From positions 120,018-184,017 of the forward strand of contig QAOA01008434.1 in assembly GCA_003255065.1 (NCBI GenBank): a DNA stretch of 64,000 nucleotides, read 5' to 3'. A program made the translations under genes and the position numbers. This stretch comes from Cercis canadensis. Lineage: Eukaryota; Streptophyta; Magnoliopsida; Fabales; Fabaceae. Shown here one piece after another: positions 51,776 to 62,324 of the stretch (position 1 is its first letter; every line of letters starts with the position of its first letter). Under the pieces are notes generated by a model that was not told the origin of the DNA, ran no database searches, and saw only the letters and a list, made by a program, of their open reading frames with translations.

Positions 51776-52872
51776 AAAAATTTGGTAGAGTCTCCCATAA
51801 AACTTGAACAGTCTAAGAATTAAAAATTCCACATAATTACACATGAACTCAATCACAACAAAACCATTCATTCCATAACTTAAAATTAACTACTTGTATA
51901 AGTAAAAATTACACAACAATAAGAAAAATTACAAAACAAATTCTATACCATTCAAAAAAAAATTCTACAATTACCCGACATCAATAATATAACAAAACCC
52001 TAGACCTAATCATAACAGATTATAAAAATAGAATTTCAGTTAATTTCACACAACAATTCCATAGAATTGTAACATAACTAGTTATACATCTCTTCAATTT
52101 TGAACCAGGACTAGCTATAATCATTACAATTTCATTATTGTAACTTTATCTCCATTATTAAGCATCTCTTAACTATATTTGACAATCTTCAGTTTCAAAT
52201 ATTTGATCATATCACCAGTCATCCTACTAATTTCTCATAGAAAATCCATAAAAAAAATATATAGAAAAACTCGAATAGTGGAACCTACCTCAAAGAGCTA
52301 GTAATCAAAAAATTAAACCGTTAAGCTGGAAGATGAAGTCTTGTGCCGCAAAACCCAAATTCAAGGAGGAAAAATGGCCAGAAAACGCCTAGGTAGAGAG
52401 AGAGCACAAAGGAGAGAAGAAATTGAGGTTTTCTAAAAATGGAGGCTACAACAGCCGGAGGAGGACGAAATGCAGGTTTTCTCACGGACTTTCTAACGGA
52501 ATTTGTCCATGAGAAAAAACCCTAGAATTCAAATTTTAAGTGAAATAGTACGTTTCATTTTTCTCACAGAATTTCTCATGGACTTTCTCATAGAACTCAA
52601 AGGCCGCAAGAAATTTTGTGAGAAACCTTGAATTGTCTCACAAGAAGTGTCCATGAGAAAACTAAATCCTTTATGGAGATGGTTGGGACTTCATTTCTCA
52701 CGGTGTTCTCAAGAACGTTTCTCACGGCCTTTTAGTTCCGTGAGAAAGTCCGTGAGAAAATATCAATAGTAACATTCTATGAGAAAATTCGTGAGAAATG
52801 TAAGCTTTTTCTCACGAACTTGTTGTCTGTGAGAAATTTTCGTGAGTAAACACGAATTTTCTTGTAGTGAAG

Positions 52873-53922
52873 TTTATGTGATTATATACCTATAGAATTT
52901 CTAACTCTTTGCTCAGTGAGCTACAAAGCCTATAACTAAACCAAAAGGGCAATATCAGAGCTAGAAATGCGGTTTAGGAGATGTCGGTGAAAGGTTATCA
53001 TTGATGTAATATACCTTATCATAAATTACACTCACTTCTCACGAGATTTGTTGAAATAACACTTCATTCAATTTTTCGGCTCTATATTGCAGTCAATTTT
53101 ATTTGGCTATTAAAACTAACACCATCTTAAGATGCTTATAGAATATTTCATTGACCATGGTTTAATCTTGGTTGATGGACAAAAATTAACGTTTTCAAAT
53201 TTTTATAATTAAGCAACCAATTTATTACATAGAAAAAAAAAAAGGAAAAAAATCACATTATGGCCAAAATAATTTTTTGGGAAGAGAAAGAAAATATTGT
53301 TTGATATGATACACCTTTTTTATTTTATTGTTTGATACTTATGACGTTTGTGGATACTTGTTGGGTAGATATCAATCGTTCAGAACATGGAGTTAAAAAC
53401 ACTTTGTGTATTTTATTATTTCAATTTCATTTTCATGAATTTATTATCTCGGATTATAGATGCTTTTTAGAGAGGAATTTAGAAATGGATAACTTGAAGA
53501 CTTTTTCTTTTTTGAATTTGTACAAAGGATAATATCTCCTCTTTCATATACTTTAGCGCGAGGGTTTTAGATGTAGATTTGAAGACTGAAATATCTATCT
53601 TTAGATCTGGATTAGAGATTGGTTTTGTCAATTTCTCTATATTTGGATATGTCCTTTCTTGATCGACAAATTCAGGCAGGGAAAGTGACGATTACCTCAT
53701 GAAAAGCGTTAGTTAATAAGAGTGATGCTTCCTAAGCTGCATGTGAAACTTAAAAAAGAAAATGGAGTACTTATATGTTCATAGCATGGAGAACTCAGCA
53801 AAAGATCATCACTACCATTTTGTAAACTTTCTTGAGCTTGATCTCAGATATACCTATCAAAGAATTATTCTTTAATCACTTGAACTCTGTATATTGTTTG
53901 AAGCACTATTATATTAAAAAAA
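52873..53922. other. Intergenic DNA, no gene recognised
   Basis: AT-rich with scattered A runs. The 66-residue open frame at 53332-53532 has no family resemblance. Confidence 0.55.
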
Positions 53923-53923
53923 A

Positions 53924-54134
53924 TACATTTTTTGTCCTTAAATTATTTTTCAAATATCACTTTAGTCGTTGATTTATTTTTTGTGTTATTTTAGTCCTCA
54001 AATAATTACATTACTCATCAAATTAATCATCCATACCAAAAAAAAATGATCACTTAAATGATTGATTTGACGGGTATAATGATTATTTAAGGATTTAAAT
54101 AATATTTAAAAAATAATTTAAAGACGAAAAATAT
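53924..54134. mobile_element. Small inverted-repeat element (MITE-like)
   Basis: The left part (TTTTTGTCCTTAAATTATTTT, then TTTAGTCCTCAAATAATTA and CATCAAATTAATCAT) is matched by the reverse complement of the right part (TTTTTCGTCTTTAAATTATTT, AATCCTTAAATAATCATTA, GTCAAATCAATCAT). The arms are about 95 bp. Boundaries and duplication are not certain. Confidence 0.45.
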
Positions 54135-54650
54135 AATTAACTAAAAAAAATCTCGTGTATGGATTGTATAGTACACAATTTGATCAAGACTAAGATTGTC
54201 ATAAAACATACCCCTTGTCAAGGTTTTTAGTCCATCTCTTCTCTTCCTGGGGGCGATGGTCATTATCATCATCTGAAATTAATGGTGGAGAGAATTGATC
54301 AGTTAAAGAACCTTATAGCTTCTTTCATAGAAAAGAAAATAAATAACACTACTCATCAAATTGTGTACTCTTTCATAAACTCTTATCATCGCCCTCTTTA
54401 TTTTCCTCCCCTTCCATATCTACCACTTTTCTCAAGGTGTATCTTCAGCTTGTCTTCAGGATTGTCAACGATGAGTTTATGGCCTTTAGATACAGAAATT
54501 TGAAGCCAAATTTACGCAGATGATACAATGGAAATTGGGATCTAAGTTCTTAGATTTTCATGAGTTTCCTTTTGCATACACTAATTATTGAATTAATTAA
54601 CTTTTAGATTCTTTAATTTTGATTTCCTTCCCAATGAGTTTTATTGCCTT

Positions 54651-55152
54651 TGTTTAAATGTACTACAGTTCCCTATATTTTGGATAAATTTTGAATTAGG
54701 TTCTTATAGTTTTTTTTTTTTTTCCTCTTTTTGGATCCTTATAGTTTGAAATTTTTTTAATTAGGTCTCTGCTATCATCTCTCAATTATAATTCCACCAA
54801 TTTAGTGCTAACATAATAACAACTTGTCTATGTGGCAAAAAAAAGTTGACGTGATGCCAAAGTGGCACAAAAATTGTCATCTCCTCAAATTTTAGCTCAA
54901 AAAAGTGCATAAAAAAGTTTATGAGTGTCAATTTTTATGTCATTTTGGTGTCACGTCAGTTTCTTTTATTGCCACATAGACAAGCCGTTTGTCATGTCAA
55001 TACTAAACTGATTGATTTATAATCGGGGATGACGACAGAGACCCAATTAAAAAAATTTCAAACTATAAGAACCCCAAAAGAGGAAAAAAAAAACTATTGG
55101 AACCTGATTCAAAATTCATCAAAACTATAGGGACCTGCAGTATATTTAAACA
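54651..55152. mobile_element. Foldback element with arms of about 240 bp
   Basis: The left arm from TGTTTAAATGTACTACAG matches the reverse complement of the right end (TGTTTAAATATACTGCAG) and continues with GTCCCTATA/GTTCCCTATA, TTTTGAATTAGGTT, TATAGTTTGAAATTTTTTTA and TTGTCTATGTGGCAA on both sides. The centre is near 54900. It has no coding capacity. A perfect target duplication was not found. Confidence 0.7.
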
Positions 55153-55229
55153 TTTTCTTTATACTAGTTTGATAGTCATGTGCATAGCCCGTGTTCTAAA
55201 AATTAATCACATATGTAAATTTATCTTTA

Positions 55230-55616
55230 GGTGAGGGCTACGCTATCATTCCCTCTTAGGGGTGGTAGTGCTACACCCCTCAGTTAGGTGGGTTTGTGTG
55301 GGACCCACCCCATGATTTTTGTGTTATTACAAATATCTCAAAAAATTGAATCACCAAATATGTGTTAGAACACACAATTTCTTATAAAATACAAGAACGA
55401 CACGATATAAAAAAAGTGTCAAGAAATAACTTTTTTAAGTTTACTTTTTGGCATGTTTTCTTATATCGTGTCGTTTTTACATTTTATAAGGAACTGTGTA
55501 TTTTTGTACATATTAGATGACTCAATTTTTTGAAATCTTCGCAATAATACCAAAATTATATTGTAAGTCCAACCCAACTATCACCCCTAAGAAGGGATGG
55601 TAGTATAGTACTTACC
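55230..55616. mobile_element. Harbinger-type MITE, copy B (387 bp, TSD TTA)
   Basis: The left end GGTGAGGGCTACGCTATC is an inverted match to the right end (reverse complement GGTAAGTACTATACTACC). TTA flanks both sides (55227-55229 and 55617-55619), the 3-bp duplication of PIF/Harbinger elements. The interior is palindromic around CTTTTTTAAGTTTAC. It is homologous along its length to 48915-49252. Confidence 0.75.
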
Positions 55617-55687
55617 TTATATTTAATATAATCATAAATATTAAACATGAATAATACATAACAACAATATATTCAGTCGAAAAGATG

Positions 55688-55688
<1 letters not shown>

Positions 55689-55718
<30 letters not shown>

Positions 55719-55751
55719 NACGCATAAGGCATGTATTTTTTTTTTTTTTAA
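55689..55751. repeat. A run, N and T run: assembly gap
   Basis: About 28 A, then CCNACGCATAAGGCATG and a T run. The N at 55719 and the homopolymers show the local sequence is unreliable. Confidence 0.8.
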
Positions 55752-56481
55752 CTTTTCACTACGACTTTGACTTTAAATACATAACTCATAACTCATAAAT
55801 CTTTAGAACGACCACTCGACTACAAAGCATTTGATCAAGCACTAGAAAAGACCCTAGCTGAGCAAGGATTTCTCCAAGGTTTTCTCACTTAATTGCCAAA
55901 ATATATGCTTTTCCTGAAAAAAAAAAAAAAAATCTGAGTTCTAGCAATTACCAACTAATAAATCATCATGTCTGCAACTTTTTTCTAATTAAATCAGCCG
56001 TGCAATCTCGTCGGCCTTTTTGGACTCCTTGACTACGTGATTGTAGAAGGTGGTCTCCCACGATGAATCCTCATGGGGCTGCTGGGCCCATAATTTAGGT
56101 AGAAATTAAAATAGAATTCAACGTTCACTTTTTCTAATTGTTCATTCTTTTCTCTGAAAAAACGTAAAGAAAAAGATAAGAAAAACCATAGTCTGGAACA
56201 GACTGAACAGTGTGGAAACTTCCATGAAATCAATTTTGTTTTCAAGTCTTATAGTTTCTGCGCGTTGTGCCGTTTAGATTTTGTTTTCTTGTCAATTTTC
56301 CAGTTCCTTTGCATATTTTATGTTCATATTTTTACTCAATGTCCACATTTTGTAATTTCCGCATTTCCATCAAGTTTTAAAATAGAGTAATTGAATTAAA
56401 TAATATATTTTTTTGAACTTATTTCTTTTAATACGATTAGTTTCAAATTTATTTACTTCAATATCTTAATTTTAAATATTT

Positions 56482-56738
56482 GAGTAAACCTACATTTGCG
56501 TCTCTAAAATATTCAAGATTTAACAAAATAGTCCTTGAAAGAACATTAACTATAAAATAATCTTCAAAAGAACTGATATGCGTAACAAATAGTCTAATAT
56601 TTATTAAATTTTGAATCTTTCAAGGACTATTTTGTTAAGCATATAAGTTCTTTCGAGGATTATTTTGTAGTTAGTATTCTTTCAAAGACTATTTTATTAA
56701 ATCTTGAATCTTTTAAAGATGCAAATGTAGGTTTACTC
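56482..56738. mobile_element. Mutator-type MITE, 257 bp, perfect 9-bp TSD
   Basis: Ends are GAGTAAACCTACATTTGC and, at the right, GCAAATGTAGGTTTACTC, with inverted arms of about 115 bp. It is flanked by identical 9-bp repeats TAAATATTT (56473-56481 and 56739-56747). The GAGTAAA terminus is shared with the MULE at 10817-12252 and with the MITE at 36762-37004, so these may use the same transposase source. Confidence 0.88.
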
Positions 56739-57051
56739 TAAATATTTTAATATCTTTTTAAAAAATGTGATAAAATAAGTGACATCACCCAAAGGAGATG
56801 CAAGCCGCGTCACCCACTAAAAAACCTTGACCAAGTCAAAAATTTGTGCCATTTAAACGTGTTGTTAGTTGCCTAATGTAATAAGAGATGAAAGATACTA
56901 CACGAACTTGATTTTGAAAGTTTGAATAAAGCTCTACGACTAATGAAGAAAGTTTGAGTCTATCATAACTTTCAAGAATGTTAATCTCCTCACAAAGTGG
57001 GATATTTAAAGAGTTAATTGTGAAAGACAAATTGCATTATACAGAATATTC

Positions 57052-57275
57052 AAGAATCTTTGAAAATACGAAGATTTTATGATACTACATGTGTATGTCA
57101 TACTAGATTGACGTAACAAGTATATGTAATTTTTATATTTTATTTGATATAAAATTAATTTATCTTATTTTCTCAAATAAACTCAAAAATAATTAATTTG
57201 TACACATATCATTCATATATTGACTATTCTTATGTAGTATGACATACAACAAAATATCTAAGAAACCTTCTTGAA
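57052..57275 (-). mobile_element. Short AT-rich MITE, copy 2 (inverted relative to 37062-37275)
   Basis: The reverse complement begins AAGAAGGTTTCTTAGATA and ends GTAGTATCATAAAATCTTC, matching the copy at 37062 block for block. Both have GTATGTCATA near one end and AGTATGACATAC near the other, giving inverted ends. Confidence 0.6.
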
Positions 57276-57589
57276 AATATAATAAATTGTATCCAGTGAC
57301 ATCCTAGTCTATCACCTTTTTTTAATATTTTTTTAGTAAAAGTATTAAAATATTTGAAATTAAAGTATAAAAGTAAATAAGTTTAAAACTATGATATTAA
57401 AATAAATAAATTCAAAAAATGTATTATCTAAGTCAATTAACTAAAAGAGGGTCAATTAGCCTTCAGTATGTGATTCTGTGAACGTAAAAACACGAAATTT
57501 TATTAAGAGAATAAAACTAAATAATTATAATATTCCCTTTTGTTTTTTGAGATGAAGTCCCCATTAATGTCTTTCTTTTGTACTAGGGG

Positions 57590-59160
57590 ACAAAAAAATT
57601 TCTTCGTGGTGTATATACTTAGCATTCGGCCCATCAGCCACAAGCCCATCAAGCTAGAGGCCCACGTTAACAACTCTAGTTATGACCCCCAAGTCCTTTA
57701 AAACTCATCTATAAATAACCTTCACACAAACAGGTATGGGACTTTTGAACTCAAATACAACACTTCATACTTTATTAGCTCGGGTAGCACTAACTTAGTC
57801 ATTAGAGCACGGGTATCAAACACCCGACTCTTGACCCCCTTTTGTTCGCAAGTACATCATGGCCCCGCCTCGTCACCCAAACCAAATCATGCATCATCAT
57901 GTGGCCTATCCCCAAAAAACTTAGGCATAGTAAAAATGATAAATGTGACCATACTTCTAACTAGTTCACACGTTTGCTTCAACAACTAGACAAACCCTAA
58001 TATTCCTCTTTGCACTAGAAGACAAATAAATGCATAGGTTGAGGTCTTGGAAAAATTGTGGCATTGACATTCGAGACAATGCATCTTTATTGGTAGAGAA
58101 AAACACCGAATATGCTACAGCGAGATTAAACGCTCTATTTATCTAAAGTATCATCTTTAAAAACTCACGAAATATAATACAAAAATTTTAAGATCTACCC
58201 AAAATAGAGGTTAGATCTAAAATAATAACCCCCCAGAACACCATATATATGTCTTTAAACAATGAGAGTACAACTTGCAACTAACTGATCTGAAGAGTAT
58301 ATTAAAGAGACAAACCAAAAAAATACAAAAAATGGACAAAACGAACAAATAGGGCTACTACCGCACAAAGTGATGACAACAGTCCCAAAATGGAGCACAA
58401 GAAAGAGGGATGATAGAAGGAGTTGGAAAATCTTATAGGAAGGAGAAGAAGAGAAACAAGAAAATGAAGAAAATGGTTAGATTTACTGGACAAAGCTGCA
58501 CCTGAGGGCGGAAGGAAAGCCATACCTCACCGGAGAAGAGCTATAGAGGCAAGTGAGTTTTTAGAGAGAAGGCAGAAAGCTCCGTAAGAATATAACTCTT
58601 GACATTAACTCTCTATTTTTTTATGACTAAAGGAGGTGCCGTTAGATTAAAACAAAAACTTTTATTGTAACACCATCTACCCATTGCATGTGTTCATGTA
58701 AGATTTTATTTTTACCTTTATTTGTAGTATATTAGATTTTTTAACCATTATTGTTCGTTAAATTTTAATGTATGTTATTCATAATAGTCCAAATCTACCA
58801 TGCCAATTTTTTTTTTTTTTTTTTTTATAAAAAAAGAGTAATCCTTTGACAAAGAACATTAATATAACCGCCATAAGTTGCAAACAAATAGTCGGAAAAA
58901 AATGAGACAAAACATGACGAGAATTAAAGAAAAGGAATATGGAATCTAATGCTTAAAGAGGGAGATGAACAATTGACAAGAGGAAAAAGAAATAAGAATA
59001 AAGTTGGACTTAATGGTTTGTCAATGGACAAAACTTAGGTAAAGTTTCTTAAGTGCTTGTGGTGTTGCTTTCCTATTAAAACATTACATATGTATTATTT
59101 TTATAACTTAGCAGCCACCTCAATGCCCAATCAATGTTTATTACTATTATCTAAAATTTC
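57590..59160. other. Intergenic DNA with a possible LTR fragment
   Basis: At about 57600-57870 the sequence resembles part of a retrotransposon LTR: CTATAAATAACC as a TATA region, then TTAGCTCGGGTAGCACTAAC and GACCCCCTTTTGTTCGCAAG. No ends or duplications were found. The rest is AT-rich, with a T run at 58807-58826. The hydrophobic minus-strand frame at 58302-58523 is not recognisable as a gene. Confidence 0.35.
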
Positions 59161-59162
59161 CT

Positions 59163-59528
59163 TTGTTAGAACTTCTTTTGTTCTTCTTAATGAACCCAAC
59201 CCAGAGCTTCTTCGACTCTATCAATAGTTGCACCAAATCCATCCCAGCAAAATCCCACCCATCAATGGCTGCCACTGAATTCGGCTCTAAACCAAGAGTA
59301 AAGAAGCTATTTTGCGAGAAAGAAGACCCAAGCTTTCATGGATTCTCGACCATTTCACTCCTTTTCAGTATTGGAATGTTTTTTAAATTCTCTTTCTTCC
59401 TCCCCTTTCTAGTCAAACACACATACAAAGAACAAAACTTTCCCCAATTATTTTCCGTTTTCCCTTTCCAATTTCATTTTCAATTTCTTATTATGTATTT
59501 TCTGGCATGTGGCAATGTCATCCAGTAG
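59163..59528 (+). other. Unrecognised open frame, 121 codons, ending at the LTR-like segment
   Basis: The frame contains PAKSHPSMAATEFGSKPRVKK and then a hydrophobic tail, and stops 5 bp before the LTR-like segment at 59534. It resembles no family I know. The first third looks protein-like, the rest is low-complexity Phe/Leu. It could be the remains of a gene cut by the LTR insertion, or chance. Confidence 0.2.
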
Positions 59529-59533
59529 CGCAG

Positions 59534-60969
59534 TGATAAGTCAGTTTTATTTCGCTTATCCTATACTAATCTAGCTTGTTAATTGTTCGTTCTAGGATAC
59601 TTTAGAGTTGATTTTAATGTTTTTGGTTTATTTTGGTAGGTTTTCAATTTAAGAGTGTTTGGAAGTCACTTAAACGCAATACAATGTGAAAGGGGGCAAA
59701 TTTGGGTGAATTTGGAATGGAGGCAGCAACTTTGGCGCCACAGTCCCCATGCTTAGTGCCATCAGTTCAACCACAAGTCATTGAGACAGTGAGGCCAGCA
59801 CTGCAGCCCTCTGTGCCACAAGAAATCCAACACAAGACAGTATGTCAAGCGTTGTAGCCTCCAATCCCAAGGCCGTAGCACCAGATATTTAAGCAATCAA
59901 GTGAAGGAGACAGTGAGTTGGGCGCCATAGCCTCCAATCTCAAGGTTGCAGTGCTAGTGAAGAGCTAACTCTAAAGAGTGAGACAACAACCTCAAGGCTG
60001 TAGCGCCCATGCCCTCTGAGAGTCAACTCAGGATTTGACTTATAAATGTCCTATTTTGATTAGGATTTCTATTTTAATTTTTTTTTTCTTTTAAACTTCC
60101 TAGGACATATAAATAAGTAGTTTAGAGACTAAATTAGGGTTTCACACATTTTACACTTAAGGCAAGCAAGGAAAGGAGGATTAAGCTAGAAGCAGAGGAT
60201 TTCGTCATCAACTTTCAGCTTCAAAGAGTTTTTCTGAACTTTTTCTCTTTTACTCATATCTAAATTTTGTGTGAATTTATTCTTATATTCTATCATGGAC
60301 TAATTCACATTCTGGGGCTATGATGTAGCCTAGCTAGGATGTTTTGTTATTTTTTTACTAAATTAATTCAATAATTTCTTTATTAATTGACTTATTCATC
60401 TTCATTCTTCATGCCTCTAATTGACTAGTCATTAATTAGTTGATTAGATAATTGCAATGAGACCGAAAAGTAATTTGCGATTTAAGATAATAGAGATAAA
60501 GATCATAAACATCATAAGGGATAAGAATATACCTTTATGGTTTGTGTAGCTATTGAAAGAACCAAAGAACTTAAATAATTTTTGGGTAGTTTAATTCACA
60601 TATGAATATAGTGAATTGACATTTAGAGATATTTTCATTTGACATTGGAAAAAGATAATTGATAGTTTAAGGTTCTTGGCTAGCAATTAAGAAGATAACT
60701 CTTAGTTAATAAAGTTGGGACAACAATTCAGAGTAGCTATGGTGAAATTGAAAACCCTAGATATTTCTCATCCATATTTCTATTTGTTTTAGTATTTTTG
60801 CCTTTAAATCATTGCTCGATACTCACTCTTCATTGTCTAGATAAAATTGAAATACACTCAATTTTAGTATTTAGTATCTATAGTCCTTGTGGGACGATAC
60901 TTAATTCACTACTATATTACTTGCCAACGATACATAAACTTGCGTATGGTTTTTGTGTAACCCACAACA
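59534..60969. mobile_element. LTR-like segment, about 1.4 kb, probable solo or remnant LTR
   Basis: It starts TGATAAGTCAGTTTTATTT and ends near GTGTAACCCACAACA. The layout follows the solo LTR at 5517-6823: the same TGATAA start, a GTGGGACGATAC stretch near the right end in the position of GGGAGACGAC, and a similar closing GTATGGTTTT...ACCC. No 5-bp target duplication was found and no internal retrotransposon genes follow, so boundaries are tentative. The left third is oddly rich in CTCCAATCTCAAGG/GCGCCA-type words. Confidence 0.45.
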
Positions 60970-61459
60970 AATCCTCCACCAATACTAGCCCGAGGTTCGT
61001 AGGTGCCACCAACACCACTGAATTAGAATATGACACTTTCAATAGCGCTAATCTTGATCGAGGTTAAGATTTGAGAATAGGTCAAGTTTTTGGGGATTTT
61101 GATTTTAATGGTGGTTGTGTCAGTTTTTTTCAAGGTCTCAATAATTAATGGTGGCATAGAATGGGAAGAAGATGATAGAAAATGGGTTTGTCAAGGAAGA
61201 AGTTTAACAGAGAAAATTTGAGATAACGGTGAGGAGTGTTGAGAGGGCATTGAGGTGGTGTTGAGGTGTAACAAAAAAGTCCATATGCCAAGGGGGATAA
61301 AATTCCAAATCCACAAAATTATGGGAGACATCTAGTTTTACCTTCTTTTTTGAAAGGAAAACCATTGGATCTCCCTTGTGGCCTTACATATAACACTTGT
61401 TTTTTTTCCCCGAATTAAATTCTTTCATAAATCAAGTAAAAAGTCAAAGCACGTAACAC

Positions 61460-62060
61460 ATAAGATTAAATTTCTTAACTCAGGAACTTGAGTCATTCTT
61501 CTGAATAATGCAGATTTAGAAACTATTTACACATCTACCGCACATTTGAAACAATTTCCTTAACTACGTCAATTTTTTTTTTTCTTTTTTCTGTTGAGTG
61601 TCGCATTTTGGACAAATAATTGAGTGTCGAATTTCTGCTGGAGCTCATGTGGAGTGCCGCACTTTGGAAATTTTTTTTTTTAACCATGTATGAAAAGTCG
61701 CATTTTCACCCCCTTGGAGTCTTATTTTGAGGTGGAGCACATATGGAGTGCTGCACTATGATAGTGCGGCACTCCACATGTGTTCCACCATCCAAAATGC
61801 GATTCCAAGGGGCAAAATTTGACTCTCAATGGGTGAAAATGCAACACTCTTCATGCAAGGTAAAAAAAAAAAAAAATTTCCCAAAGTGTAACACTCCACA
61901 TGAGCTCCAGCAGAAATTCGACACTCAACTGTTTATCCAAAATGCGACACTCAACAAGAAAAAAAAAATGTTGTAGTTAAAAAAATTATTTCAAATATGT
62001 GATATATGTGTAAATAGTTTTTAAATCTGTATTATTCATAAGAATGACTCCAAGAACTTA
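61460..62060. mobile_element. Large palindromic foldback element, arms about 300 bp
   Basis: The sequence is an almost continuous inverted repeat around base 61760, where GTGCTGCACTAT and ATAGTGCGGCAC face each other. Matching pairs occur all the way out: GGAGCTCATGTGGAGTG, TTGAGTGTCGCATTTTGG, AAACTATTTACACAT, GAGTCATTCTT and their complements. There is essentially no loop. Short words such as GTCGCATTTT and GGAGTGC recur within each arm. No coding content. The outer ends are not precisely fixed. Confidence 0.8.
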
Positions 62061-62324
62061 GACTTAATCTTAATTTTTATATAGAATCAGACTTATCAAA
62101 TTTAACCGCTTTCCACGCTCTTGTCCACGTAGACTCTGTACTTTATCTTCTTTAATTTTCTTTTGTCGCCTGCTTCTTCTTTCTCATCTCCGCGTACAAT
62201 CCATACTTTACTCTTTGCTCTCCACTTTCTTCCTAGAAACCGCGTTTTCTGAGGGTCATTTTTGTAATCCCACTCTCCCATATCTTCATTTCTTCTTCCC
62301 CTGAACCCTCAGAGGCGCACTCTN

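Larger units (their letters stand above)
49287..52869 (-). mobile_element. CACTA (En/Spm) transposon, 3583 bp, TSD AAG, degenerate
   Basis: The ends are CACTACTAGAAAA at the left and, reverse-complemented, CACTACAAGAAAA at the right. They are flanked by a perfect 3-bp duplication AAG (49284-49286 and 52870-52872), as expected for this superfamily. The outer 250-350 bp at both ends carry many copies of a short motif, TCTCACGGA/CGTGAGAAA and variants, the subterminal transposase-binding repeats. The interior has minus-strand transposase remnants with stop codons and a telomere-like array. It is non-autonomous now. Clean termini and intact duplication point to a fairly young insertion. Confidence 0.93.

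Noticed and set aside
58302-58523. Hydrophobic minus-strand frame of 73 codons
   Set aside because: No recognised family; low-complexity Leu/Phe composition from CT-rich DNA.
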